Shown here piece after piece: positions 7,999 through 15,729 of a stretch of 64,000 nt of DNA (its first letter is position 1; each line of letters starts with the position of its first letter). The notes beneath the pieces were generated by a model, which was given only the letters and a program-made list of their open reading frames with translations, made no database searches and was not told the DNA's origin. The translations under genes were made by a program, and so were the position numbers. This DNA is from Cryptoclostridium sp036644995 (GTDB lineage: Bacteria; Bacillota; Dehalobacteriia; UBA7702). The DNA lies in assembly GCA_036644995.1 (NCBI GenBank), contig JAVXOZ010000009.1, forward strand, positions 1-64,000, in the 5' to 3' direction.

Positions 7999-9252
7999 TT
8001 AAAAAAATCTTGGTGGATCTTCACCGTCATCCTCATCCTCATCAATATCACGGAATAAAGATTTTACCCCGGAATCCAGCAAAATAGCAGCATGGATAGA
8101 TTCATCACCATAACGATTTTTAATGGCATAAACCGCATCATCCAATCGTTCCTCTTTTAAAATATCGCTGCTAAATAAAGACCCTTCCAAAGTGCGATTA
8201 GCGGATAATCCGCCCAAAGATAAGCCCACATATCTTGCGCCATGCTTTGGCCAAAGTTCTGCCAAAAGCGGCAGTGCATATTTTAAAATTATACGCCTAT
8301 GCAGTAAAGGCTCGTTTATATGGCGTTGTTTACTTTTATAATTTCTATCCCCATCTTTAACCGCCACAGAAATAACAGATGCTGTCATTTTTTGTTTGCG
8401 TAATTTTGCACTTAAATTCTCTGCTATATATACAAAAATTGGCTCGGCTTCACTTTCATCTGCCAAAACAAGGGGTAAGGTTATGGATTGGCTTAGGCTT
8501 TTAGGTGGTGGTAATTCTCCGGGGAGCACCGGCTCATCATCTATGCCATTGGCATAACGCCTTAACATATCTCCGGATTTTCCTAAAAGACTGTGGGTTA
8601 GCCCTTCATCAAGTTCTGCCAATTTGCCCACGGTATCTATGCCGATTCTCCGCAGCTTTTTAACGCTTTGCCTACCCGCCATAAAAAGAAAATCTATGGG
8701 TTTAGTCCATAATTTTTCAGGAATTTCCTCCTGCCACAAAGTATTTACCATATCGGGTTTTTTTAATTCAGATGCCATTTTTGCCAAGGGCTTATTGTTG
8801 CCAATACCAATATTTACGGTAAATCCCAATTCATTTTTAATGCGTTCCTTAATAATATAGGCAGATACCAATGGTTCACCAAAAAACTTTTCCTGCCCTG
8901 TCATATCCAAAAAACATTCATCAATGGAAAACGGTTCCACCAAGGGGGTATAATCAAAAAATAATTTTTTCATAGCGGCACTTGCCCGCAGATATAAGCC
9001 GTAATTAGGTGGCACAATGTAAAGATCGGGACATTTTTCCTTGGCTTGCCATATGGGTTCAGCGGTTTTTACACCACAAGCTTTAGCCCCATCACTTTTA
9101 GCAAGGATAATGCCCTTACCTGCCCCCTCTTTTGCCACCGCCGAATTTATGGTGCGATAATCCACAGAACCCCCCAAATAAAGGTGCTCCGCAGCAGACC
9201 ATGAAAGAAATGCACTATTTACATCTATATGAAAAATTACCCGTTTAGCCAT
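7999..9252 (-). CDS. dinB: DNA polymerase IV (Y family)
   Basis: Error-prone translesion polymerase acting at stalled forks. The 417-residue product shows the Y-family palm: FHIDVNSAFLSWSA with the first metal Asp near the N-terminus, then VEPFSIDECFLDMTG near residue 100 with the catalytic Asp-Glu pair. Helix-hairpin-helix and little-finger regions follow (TVGKLAELDEGL, SQSITLPL). The C-terminus is acidic and ends DPPRFF. A strong promoter and a LexA-like palindrome lie between the -10 and the start, which fits SOS control. The small gene at 7711 follows at 30 bp. Confidence 0.95.
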   Translation of the reverse strand: MAKRVIFHIDVNSAFLSWSAAEHLYLGGSVDYRTINSAVAKEGAGKGIILAKSDGAKACGVKTAEPIWQAKEKCPDLYIVPPNYGLYLRASAAMKKLFFDYTPLVEPFSIDECFLDMTGQEKFFGEPLVSAYIIKERIKNELGFTVNIGIGNNKPLAKMASELKKPDMVNTLWQEEIPEKLWTKPIDFLFMAGRQSVKKLRRIGIDTVGKLAELDEGLTHSLLGKSGDMLRRYANGIDDEPVLPGELPPPKSLSQSITLPLVLADESEAEPIFVYIAENLSAKLRKQKMTASVISVAVKDGDRNYKSKQRHINEPLLHRRIILKYALPLLAELWPKHGARYVGLSLGGLSANRTLEGSLFSSDILKEERLDDAVYAIKNRYGDESIHAAILLDSGVKSLFRDIDEDEDDGEDPPRFF

Positions 9253-9267
9253 AGCATCACCTATTTA

Positions 9268-9279
9268 GAATATTTGTTC
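9268..9279. promoter_or_regulatory. lexA box: Probable LexA/SOS box of dinB
   Basis: Palindromic GAATATTTGTTC (minus strand GAACAAATATTC) lies right after the dinB -10 box. It is close to the Gram-positive LexA site GAAC-N4-GTTC, with one half-site mismatch. Confidence 0.55.
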
Positions 9280-9280
9280 T

Positions 9281-9309
9281 ATTATACCATTCTATTCCTG
9301 TTTTGTAAA
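9281..9309 (-). promoter_or_regulatory. Sigma-A promoter of dinB
   Basis: On the minus strand: TTTACA, 17-bp spacer, TATAAT, about 30 bp upstream of the dinB ATG. Confidence 0.75.
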
Positions 9310-9380
9310 TAGTTTTTCTTTAAAAACTGCAAAATTACATCTAAAATTTTCTCTATTTAAACAATAGCATGCTATTGTTT

Positions 9381-9541
9381 CAGATTGTCAAAAAACATAG
9401 TTTTTGGGCAAGATGCCGGGCTGTTAAGAAAGACTTAGATTCGGCAAAACTCCCGGAGCAACGGCTGTGCAGTGTACCTAAATGTACATAAGCAGTCGGC
9501 GGGAAAGGATTTTGCCGAATATCAGACTTTATCAACAGCCT
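9381..9541 (+). repeat. Palindrome-flanked 161-bp element, copy B
   Basis: Same element as at 7546 with some base changes. The left flank 9359-9380 is a perfect 22-bp palindrome (AAACAATAGCATGC and onward). The right flank 9543-9564 is the same palindrome with a single C-to-T change. Copy B therefore sits between two copies of a palindromic target. Confidence 0.85.
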
Positions 9542-9704
9542 AAAACAATAGTATGCTATTGTTTACAAGCAAAAATAGCTATAAATATTGCCTTTTTTAA
9601 TCCAAAATAAAGCAAAAATTTAAAAATATTACTAAATTTTAAAAATATTTTAAGCCCTTATACAGGTATTATTTTATTTATTAAAAATATTTTCAAAAAA
9701 AACA

Positions 9705-9733
9705 TTGCAATAAAAATGATTATAGGATATAAT
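9705..9733 (+). promoter_or_regulatory. Sigma-A promoter of the first zinc-ribbon gene
   Basis: TTGCAA, 17-bp spacer, TATAAT. The predicted start near 9740 gives a leader of about 85 bases. Confidence 0.8.
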
Positions 9734-9760
9734 GTGTTTAGTGCTATTCTTAGTCCCGAA

Positions 9761-9824
9761 AGTTTACTCCTAAAAGGAAAAGACCCGAAAGGACAAAGCA
9801 ATAGGAAATTTTAGGAGGTAAACT
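9761..9824 (+). promoter_or_regulatory. Leader hairpin that can mask the ribosome binding site
   Basis: AGTTTACTCCTAAAA (9761-9775) is complementary to TTTTAGGAGGTAAACT (9809-9824) apart from one bulged G. The 15-bp stem would bury the GGAGG of the gene at 9826. The 33-base loop contains CCCGAAAGG. The near-identical second gene has no such complement in its leader. Confidence 0.65.
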
Positions 9825-9825
9825 C

Positions 9826-10113
9826 ATGTATTCCGACAAAACTTTAGTATGTAAAGAATGTGGTGAAGAATTCACTTTCTCGGCTTCCGAGCAAGAATTT
9901 TACGCCGAAAAAGGCTTTCAAAATGAGCCTGCTCGTTGCCCTGAATGCCGTCAAAAAAGACGTCGTCAAAGAAATGACCGTGGTGGCGAAAGAGAAATGT
10001 TTAATGTTGTATGTGATCAATGTGGAGTGGAAACCCAAGTACCTTTCCGTCCTACCAATGGTCGCCCTGTATATTGCAGAGAATGCTTACAACAACAACG
10101 TGACGGCGAATAA
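9826..10113 (+). CDS. Double zinc-ribbon protein, first copy
   Basis: A 95-residue protein with two Cys4 zinc sites: CKEC near residues 9-12 with CPEC near 38-41, then CDQC near 63-66 with CREC near 84-87. Between them is a very basic patch (RQKRRRQRNDRGG), suggesting nucleic-acid or ribosome contact. This matches the small zinc-ribbon/CxxC-x17-CxxC proteins of anaerobic Firmicutes, whose function is unknown to me. It has its own promoter, a structured leader and its own terminator. A nearly identical paralogue follows at 10263. Confidence 0.85.
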   Translation: MYSDKTLVCKECGEEFTFSASEQEFYAEKGFQNEPARCPECRQKRRRQRNDRGGEREMFNVVCDQCGVETQVPFRPTNGRPVYCRECLQQQRDGE

Positions 10114-10127
10114 TATTCGCAACTTTG

Positions 10128-10157
10128 AAAGGAAGTCCTTTTGGACTTCCTTTTTTT
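10128..10157 (+). terminator. Terminator of the first zinc-ribbon gene
   Basis: AAAGGAAGTCC with its complement, a short TTTT loop, then a run of seven T, 15 bp after the stop codon. Confidence 0.9.
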
Positions 10158-10262
10158 ATTCTTGCTCTAATTAGGTAGAATAATACAATTTAATTATTTT
10201 ATCTCAATAGAACAAAACGATTCAAACGAACAACTCAACAGAAAATATCAGGAGGTAGTCTC

Positions 10263-10547
10263 ATGTATTCCGACAAAACTTTAGTATGTAAAGAATGTGG
10301 TGAAGAATTCACTTTCTCAGCTTCAGAACAAGAATTTTATGCCGAAAAAGGTTTTCAAAATGAACCTGCTCGTTGCTCTGAATGCCGTCAAAAAAGACGT
10401 CGTCAAAAAAATGATGGTGGTGGCGAAAGAGAAATGTTCAATGTAGTATGTGATCAATGTGGAGTGGAAACCCAAGTACCTTTCCGTCCCACCAATGGTC
10501 GCCCCATATATTGCAGAGAATGCTTACAACAACAACGCGACAACTAA
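10263..10547 (+). CDS. Double zinc-ribbon protein, second copy
   Basis: A 94-residue paralogue of the gene at 9826, differing at only a handful of residues (CSEC for CPEC, QKND for QRND, PIYC for PVYC, and the last residues). All eight cysteines are kept. The coding DNA is also almost identical, while the leader is unrelated, so this is a recent tandem duplication or a pair kept alike by gene conversion. RBS AGGAGG lies seven bases before the ATG, and a terminator like that of the first copy follows. The function is unknown; the basic centre suggests RNA, DNA or ribosome binding. Confidence 0.85.
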   Translation: MYSDKTLVCKECGEEFTFSASEQEFYAEKGFQNEPARCSECRQKRRRQKNDGGGEREMFNVVCDQCGVETQVPFRPTNGRPIYCRECLQQQRDN

Positions 10548-10563
10548 GAATATTGGCAATTTT

Positions 10564-10594
10564 AAAAGGAAGTCCAAATGGACTTCCTTTTTTT
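10564..10594 (+). terminator. Terminator of the second zinc-ribbon gene
   Basis: AAAGGAAGTCC stem with a short loop and T-run. The same stem as after the first copy shows that the duplication included the terminator. Confidence 0.9.
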
Positions 10595-10619
10595 GTGGCA
10601 TTTATTAGGATAAACCGTT

Positions 10620-10650
10620 TTGGCTCTTTGTGATAATTTGTGATAAACTG
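10620..10650 (+). repeat. ISL3-like terminal-repeat fragment
   Basis: TTGGCTCTTTGTGATAATTT resembles the other IS-like ends in the window (10696, 10955, 11815, 16607, 16890, 29821). It seems to be a solitary end. The ISL3 likeness is from memory. Confidence 0.4.
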
Positions 10651-10695
10651 TTAGAAACTTTGTCAAGAGCTGTATTCTTCTGAAAACAAAATAGA

Positions 10696-10955
10696 TTGGC
10701 TCTTAATAGTTATGGTATCTTGAAAACAAAGACTATTTATCTATGTTTATGATATACTAAAAACAAAATATATTTCAGTAATAATTAAAGTATGGCGGTT
10801 GTATTTATGCAGATGCCATATTTTTTTGGTTTGATTCTGAAATATGCGTAAAATACCACGGCTTCCAAAGGTAAACGGCTACATCTTAATTACCAATAAA
10901 TATTACCGCTCAATTTAATTTTTAAAAAAAACCACAACCATTGACAAAAAGCCAA
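10696..10955. repeat. MITE-like element with ISL3-like inverted ends
   Basis: The left end TTGGCTCTTAATAGTTATGG and the right end (minus strand from 10955) TTGGCTTTTTGTCAATGG are imperfect inverted repeats 260 bp apart. There is no transposase gene between them. The 76-bp hairpin core at 10770-10845 lies inside. Confidence 0.5.
10770..10845. repeat. Empty target site of the 161-bp element
   Basis: Bounded by ATATTTCAG (10770-10778) and its inverse CTGAAATAT (10837-10845), with an inner palindrome ATGGC...GCCAT at 10792-10819. Homologous sequence at 55408-55860 carries two copies of the 161-bp element. Without them and the extra palindromes, both loci are exactly 76 bp long. Confidence 0.75.
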
Positions 10956-11017
10956 TAAAAATACCGCAAACGCTATGGATTCTGTTATTGGAATTATATG
11001 ATATTGTTTTTTTATAA

Positions 11018-11046
11018 AAAAGGGGTGGCGATTGCCACTCCTTTTA
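11018..11046 (-). terminator. Second hairpin downstream of tRNA-Trp
   Basis: AAAAGGGGTGGC with near-complement GCCACTCCTTTT and a 4-base loop, ending in a T-run on the minus strand. It is a probable backup terminator. Confidence 0.6.
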
Positions 11047-11097
11047 ATATGTAATTGTGCCCTTTTTTGTGCCCTCTTTTTGTAAAAAAATGATAAA

Positions 11098-11130
11098 TAA
11101 AAAAGACCGGTACGTTTGTACCGATCTTTT
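11098..11130 (-). terminator. Terminator of tRNA-Trp
   Basis: AAAAGACCGGTAC pairs with GTACCGATCTTTT (one mismatch) around GTTT, immediately after the tRNA 3' end on the minus strand, followed by T-rich DNA. Confidence 0.85.
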
Positions 11131-11131
11131 G

Positions 11132-11207
11132 TGGCAGGGGCACAAGGACTTGAACCCTGAACCAATGGATTTGGAGTCCACTACTCTACCAATTGAGCCA
11201 TACCCCT
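11132..11207 (-). tRNA. tRNA-Trp (CCA anticodon)
   Basis: The minus strand folds into a 76-base cloverleaf. The acceptor AGGGGTA pairs with TGCCCCT, the anticodon loop reads CTCCAAA, the T arm contains GGTTCAAGTCC, and a 3' CCA is encoded. It stands alone with its own promoter and terminator. Confidence 0.95.
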
Positions 11208-11225
11208 TTGACATTAACACAAGTT

Positions 11226-11254
11226 ATTATAGCATTTTATAGAATTGTTGTCAA
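11226..11254 (-). promoter_or_regulatory. Promoter of tRNA-Trp
   Basis: Minus strand: TTGACA, 17-bp spacer, TATAAT, with both hexamers perfect, just upstream of the tRNA. The stretch from here to 11501 holds nothing else I recognise. Confidence 0.85.
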
Positions 11255-11521
11255 TAAAGATTTTAGATTCTATACTAAATTTAGTTACTTTCAACTATTT
11301 TACCCTAAAATCAGCAAAATTATCAGACTTATCTAATCCAAAATATGCGGTACTTTCTTTTAGGGTTTATAGCTCATAGCCCACCTTATCCTTTATAGCA
11401 TGGCACAGAAGGTTATTTTCTGTCAAAAGCCCCGAAAATTGTAGATAAATACAGTATGCCCAAGCAGATTGAGTATTGAAGTCCATGGCAAAGAGATTCA
11501 GAAGCGATTTCACAAATCGCA

Positions 11522-11682
11522 CAGATTGTCAAAAAACATAGTTTTTTGGCAAGATGTCAGGCTGTTAAGAAAGCCTTAGATTCCACAAAACTACCTGAAC
11601 AGCGGCTGTGCAGTGTACTTAGATGTACATAAGCAGTGGGAGGGAAGGGATTTTACCCAATATCAGACTTTACCAACAGCCT
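11522..11682 (+). repeat. Palindrome-flanked 161-bp element, copy C
   Basis: Same element as at 7546. The flanks 11502-11521 and 11683-11702 are 20-bp direct repeats with two differences. Each is a stem-loop with GCGATTT and AAATCGC arms. Confidence 0.85.
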
Positions 11683-11782
11683 AAGCGATTTTATAAATCG
11701 CACCTTATCTATTTTAAACGTTGAAAATAACTGTTAATTAAAAGCTACATATCCCTAAATTATTACTCAATGATATTTTACT

Positions 11783-11815
11783 TTCGGGATACCGCAACCA
11801 TTGAGAAAAAGCCAA
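11783..11815 (-). repeat. ISL3-like terminal-repeat fragment
   Basis: Minus strand from 11815: TTGGCTTTTTCTCAATGGTT, then a GCGGTATCC continuation, matching the ends at 10955 and 16890. Its partner end is not clear; copy C of the 161-bp repeat lies on its inner side. Confidence 0.45.
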
Positions 11816-11816
11816 A

Positions 11817-11850
11817 AAAAAACCCTCACTTTTTACGGTGAGGGTTTTAA
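11817..11850 (-). terminator. Terminator downstream of the AICAR transformylase gene
   Basis: AAAACCCTCAC pairs with GTGAGGGTTTT, with A/T runs outside. It is 170 bp past the stop codon, and I see no further gene in that gap. Confidence 0.8.
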
Positions 11851-12019
11851 ACTAATTTATTCTATACAACATACCAAAATCATAATTTCACTGTGCACAT
11901 ACAAGGCGGAGATTTGGTGTTCCTACCTATTTTGGGTTCTTTTCAAACCGTATATTTAAGATATCTAAAATACCAAGCCTCGTCTGAGGCACACACCGCA
12001 AAGGGTTTTAAGTTTAATT

Positions 12020-13192
12020 TTAGTGATGGAAAAGACGCATTTTTGTAAATGCCATTACCATATTATATTTATCCGCAGTTGCAATTACATCGTCATCACG
12101 CACGGAACCACCGGCTTCGGCAATATATTGCACACCGCTTCTTTTTGCTCTTTCAATGTTATCACCAAAGGGGAAGAAGGCATCTGAGCCTAAGGAAACG
12201 CCGGTTAAAGTTTCTATCCATGCACGTTTTTCTTCTCTGGTAAAAGCTTCGGGTTTTTTTGTGAAAATATTTTCCCATGCGCCATCTGCCAAAACATCCA
12301 TGTAATCTTCGGAAACATAAACATCAATAGCATTATCTCTTTCGGGACGCTTTAAATCATCTCTGAAAGGTAAATTCAATACCTTTTCATTTTGGCGAAG
12401 ATACCATGTATCTGCCTTATTACCTGCTAAGCGTGTGCAATGAACACGTGATTGTTGCCCTGCACCAATACCGATAGCTTGACCATCTTTGGCATAGCAC
12501 ACAGAATTAGACTGGGTATATTTTAAAGTTATCAAGGAAAGAATTAAATCTCTCTTGGCATCTTCGGGCAATTCTTTATTGGATGTAACAATATTTTCTA
12601 AAAGTTCTTCATCGATTTTAAAATTATTTCTGCCTTGTTGGAAAGTGATGCCGAAAATGTCTTTGTATTCAACTTCCGCAGGAACATAATTTTCGTCCAT
12701 TTGTACTATATTATAGCTACCTTTTCTTTTAGTTTTTAATATTTCCAAGGCTTTTGCCGAATATGAGGGGGCAATAACCCCATCGGAAACTTCTCTGGCT
12801 AAGAATTCCGCAGTCTGCTCATCGCATTCATCGGAAAGTGCCACAAAATCGCCGTAAGAGGACATTCTATCCGCACCACGGGCACGAATATAGGCGGTAG
12901 CCATGGGGGTTAATTCCACACCTTCCACAAAATATACTTTTTGTAAAACATCGGTGAGGGGCACTGCCACTGCTGCTCCCGCAGGGCTAACGTGTTTAAA
13001 GGATGTGGCAGCAGGAAGACCTGTTGCCTTTTTTAATTCACGCACCAGTTGCCAGCTATTAAAAGCATCTAAAAGGTTGATAAAACCGGGTTTACCGTTT
13101 AATACCGTAATAGGTAATTCGCCGTCTTTCATAAAGACTTTTGCGGGCTTTTGATTAGGGTTACAACCGTACTTTAATTCCATTTCTTTCAT
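12020..13192 (-). CDS. Stand-alone AICAR transformylase (PurH-like)
   Basis: Transfers a formyl group from 10-formyl-THF to AICAR, the penultimate step of IMP synthesis. The 390 residues cover only the transformylase half of PurH; the N-terminal IMP cyclohydrolase domain is absent. Landmarks are SFKHVSPAGAA (catalytic Lys-His), QSNSVCYAKDGQAIGIGAGQ in the middle, and DAFFPFGDNIERA with a FTKMRLFHH end. A separate IMP cyclohydrolase must exist elsewhere. It is preceded by a ZTP riboswitch and terminator, which couples expression to AICAR/ZMP and folate state. GGAG lies 11 bases before the ATG. Confidence 0.93.
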   Translation of the reverse strand: MKEMELKYGCNPNQKPAKVFMKDGELPITVLNGKPGFINLLDAFNSWQLVRELKKATGLPAATSFKHVSPAGAAVAVPLTDVLQKVYFVEGVELTPMATAYIRARGADRMSSYGDFVALSDECDEQTAEFLAREVSDGVIAPSYSAKALEILKTKRKGSYNIVQMDENYVPAEVEYKDIFGITFQQGRNNFKIDEELLENIVTSNKELPEDAKRDLILSLITLKYTQSNSVCYAKDGQAIGIGAGQQSRVHCTRLAGNKADTWYLRQNEKVLNLPFRDDLKRPERDNAIDVYVSEDYMDVLADGAWENIFTKKPEAFTREEKRAWIETLTGVSLGSDAFFPFGDNIERAKRSGVQYIAEAGGSVRDDDVIATADKYNMVMAFTKMRLFHH

Positions 13193-13215
13193 TGTAAAGT
13201 ATTCTCCTTTTCATT

Positions 13216-13241
13216 AAAAAGAGCCTACCAAAGAAGGCTCC
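13216..13241 (-). terminator. Expression-platform terminator of the ZTP riboswitch
   Basis: GAGCCT and AGGCTC enclose an 8-base loop and are followed by TTTTT on the minus strand, directly after the aptamer. Confidence 0.85.
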
Positions 13242-13312
13242 TGCCCAGACGGTCGGCTTTTTGTGCTATACTCCCTGTGGTCAATTCCACTTCCGCCAGT
13301 TGTATAACTGCT
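13241..13312 (-). promoter_or_regulatory. ZTP (pfl) riboswitch
   Basis: On the minus strand the two conserved halves of the pfl motif are present: CTGGCGGAAGTGG, then GACCACAGGGAG, a short variable linker, then GCCGACCGTCTGGGCA. ZTP riboswitches bind ZMP/ZTP (phosphorylated AICAR) and turn on purine and one-carbon genes. Here it precedes the enzyme that consumes AICAR. Confidence 0.92.
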
Positions 13313-13405
13313 TTAAATTTAACATATTTTGATACTTTTTGCAAGTATATCAGTGATTATTATTATGTTAAAATACCGCCAACATTCAATAAAAACAAAA
13401 TTTAA

Positions 13406-13445
13406 CAGAGGAAAATCCCATTATATTTACTAAGATTTTCCTCTG
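13406..13445 (-). terminator. Terminator of topB
   Basis: A 12-bp stem CAGAGGAAAATC/GATTTTCCTCTG overlaps the end of topB's 3' region and is followed by a T-rich stretch on the minus strand. Confidence 0.8.
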
Positions 13446-13449
13446 TTTA

Positions 13450-15609
13450 TTATTTATTTTTCATAGCTTCTTGGAGGGCTTGAGCCAAGGGACTGAGTTC
13501 CTGGGTTTTTTCCTGCTGATTTTGAGTTTTCAAAAAGTTTTGCACTTCTCTTTTATTGCCGCCGCTACCTTCTTTTTTCTTTTTATGGAAGCTCTCCGCT
13601 TTTTCACGGAATCCGCAGGGGCAAATGTACATACGTTTTTCACCCTCCCCAAACATTTCCATTTTTTTATGACAATTTGGGCACCGAGCATTGGTGGTCA
13701 TGGAAATATTTTTTCGATAACCGCAGCTACGGTCTTGACAAACCAGCATTTTACCTTTTTTACCGTGTACCTCCAGCATCATCTTGCCGCATTCCGGGCA
13801 AGGAGTGCGAGTGAGATTATCCGGCACATATTTGGCATCGCTATTGGCTACCATTTTCACCAAATTAGCGGCATAATTTCTAATTTCACCGATAAAAGCT
13901 TTGCTTTGAGTTTTGCCTTGGGCGATGGTGTCCAGCTCTTTTTCCCATTTTGCCGTTAAAAGCGGTTCTTTTAAATCCTTGGGTACTAAGTCGATAAGCT
14001 GCATCGCCTTCATCGTGGGCACAATAACGTTATCTCTTTTTTCCATGTAAAATGAGCGGTAAAGTTTATCAATAATATCCCCACGAGTGGCAGGGGTGCC
14101 TAATCCTGCACCTATATACTCTTTCATTTTTTTATCTTCGATAAATTTAGCAGGGTTTTCCATAGCCGTGAGCAAGGTTGCCTCGGTGTACCGAGAAGGT
14201 GCTTTGGTTTTTTGGGCTTTTAGCTGGGTGTTTTTACAGGTGAAAACATCACCTTTTTTCATAGATGGCAAAGCTTGGTTTTCTTCCCCATCTTCATCTT
14301 CAAAATCGTAAACTTTTTTCCAACCTTTAGCCACCATTTCTTTGCCTTGGGCACTAAAAGATTCATCACCGCAAATAAATTCACCTTTTACATTGCGATA
14401 TTCCATAGGTGGATAAAAAGCCGCTATAAACCTTTTTAAAACCAAAAAGTAAATTTTCTTTTCCTCATTTGTCATATTTAAAAGATTGGGCCGCTCCTCT
14501 GTGGGGATAATGGCATGATGGTCAGAAACCTTGGCATCGTTAATGCACACCTTTGCTATGGTTTGCTTATTTTTTATAACTTCACGGACAGGAGCTGCAA
14601 AATCTCCAAAATTAACAGCTTGCAATCTTTGCCCCAAGGTTGGCACAATATCACGGGTTAAATATGCGGAATCCGTACGTGGATAGGTTAAAACCTTATG
14701 TATTTCATAAAGTTTTTGCATATAATTAAGGGTTTCCTTGGGTGAAAAATGGTACATTTTACTGGCATCACGCTGCAATTCCGTTAAATCGTAAAGCAAT
14801 GGCGGCGGTACGGATTTTTTTGTAACCTTCATGTCAATCAACTTAAATTGAGCATTGGTGATTTTTTTCTGTATTTTAATGGCTTCTGCTTCATCATAAA
14901 TAGCAGAATTCCCTTTGGCATCTTTGCGGGTTACAAAAAAGTTGCCTAAATCTCCACGCACAACATAATAATCCTTGGGTTTAAAATTTCTAATTTCTTT
15001 TTCCCGCTCCACCATCAAAGCCAAGGTAGGTGTTTGAACCCTGCCTGCGGAAAGTTGAGCATTAAATTTACAGGTTAAAGCACGGGTTACATTTAAGCCC
15101 ACCAACCAATCTGCCTCTGCCCTACTTCTGGCAGATTCATAAAGATGCACATATTCTTTGCCGTCTTTTAAGTGAGCAAAGCCATCTTTAATTGCCTTAT
15201 CTGTTTGGGAAGATATCCACAATCTTTGTATTGGTTTTTTAACCCCTACTTTATCAATTATCCAGCGGGCAACCAATTCCCCTTCACGTCCTGCATCTGT
15301 GGCGATAATAATTGAGCCTACTTCTTTGGAACGCAAAAGTGTTTTAACCACATTATACTGTTTGGCTGTTTCCGGAATTACTTTTAAATCCATTTTTCCC
15401 GGGAGCATAGGCAAAGTTTCCATGCTCCATTTTTTATATTGGTCACCATAATGCTCCGGCTCTGCCAAAGTTACCAAATGACCCAATGCCCAAGTTACAA
15501 TATATTTATCACCGATTATGCAACCGTTTTCTTTTTTCTTTGAACCCAAAACCCGTGCCAGTTCTCTGGCAACCGATGGTTTTTCTGCTAAAACCAATAT
15601 TTTCGTCAT
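13450..15609 (-). CDS. topB: DNA topoisomerase III
   Basis: Type IA topoisomerase that decatenates and relaxes single-stranded or precatenated DNA. The 719 residues comprise a Toprim domain (VLAEKPSVAREL at the start, IIATDAGREGELVARWII near 105), the core with active-site Tyr in VLTYPRTDS near 312, and a C-terminal extension with two zinc ribbons (CPECGKMM...CQDRSCGY and CPNCHKKM...CPCG). It ends in a Gln-rich tail. The ATG at 15609 is chosen because GGAGG lies six bases before it; the in-frame GTG at 15621 overlaps that RBS. A GerMN-domain gene lies upstream, separated by a terminator. Confidence 0.95.
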   Translation of the reverse strand: MTKILVLAEKPSVARELARVLGSKKKENGCIIGDKYIVTWALGHLVTLAEPEHYGDQYKKWSMETLPMLPGKMDLKVIPETAKQYNVVKTLLRSKEVGSIIIATDAGREGELVARWIIDKVGVKKPIQRLWISSQTDKAIKDGFAHLKDGKEYVHLYESARSRAEADWLVGLNVTRALTCKFNAQLSAGRVQTPTLALMVEREKEIRNFKPKDYYVVRGDLGNFFVTRKDAKGNSAIYDEAEAIKIQKKITNAQFKLIDMKVTKKSVPPPLLYDLTELQRDASKMYHFSPKETLNYMQKLYEIHKVLTYPRTDSAYLTRDIVPTLGQRLQAVNFGDFAAPVREVIKNKQTIAKVCINDAKVSDHHAIIPTEERPNLLNMTNEEKKIYFLVLKRFIAAFYPPMEYRNVKGEFICGDESFSAQGKEMVAKGWKKVYDFEDEDGEENQALPSMKKGDVFTCKNTQLKAQKTKAPSRYTEATLLTAMENPAKFIEDKKMKEYIGAGLGTPATRGDIIDKLYRSFYMEKRDNVIVPTMKAMQLIDLVPKDLKEPLLTAKWEKELDTIAQGKTQSKAFIGEIRNYAANLVKMVANSDAKYVPDNLTRTPCPECGKMMLEVHGKKGKMLVCQDRSCGYRKNISMTTNARCPNCHKKMEMFGEGEKRMYICPCGFREKAESFHKKKKEGSGGNKREVQNFLKTQNQQEKTQELSPLAQALQEAMKNK

Positions 15610-15669
15610 AAATACCTCCACAACTAACTGACTATCATTATAGCATTAAAAAGCCAAATATAAAAGAAA

Positions 15670-15697
15670 AAATGCGTGTAAAAAACACACGCATTTA
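15670..15697 (-). terminator. Terminator of the GerMN gene
   Basis: AAATGCGTGT and ACACGCATTT enclose a short loop. On the minus strand T-rich DNA follows. It lies between the GerMN gene and topB. Confidence 0.85.
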
Positions 15698-15729
15698 AAA
15701 CCAAAAGATAGTATATGAAATTTTATGAT

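Noticed and set aside
9740..9825. c-di-GMP riboswitch in the zinc-ribbon leader
   Set aside because: A few segments look similar, but the conserved aptamer cores and stem arrangement are not present. The RBS-masking hairpin explains the sequence better.
10890..11165. A 91-residue minus-strand frame near tRNA-Trp
   Set aside because: It begins inside the tRNA and runs through its terminators; it is not a plausible protein gene.
10620..11815. A 1.2-kb transposon bounded by IS-like ends at 10620 and 11815
   Set aside because: It would enclose a tRNA gene with its own promoter and terminator, and there is no transposase; separate solo ends are more likely.
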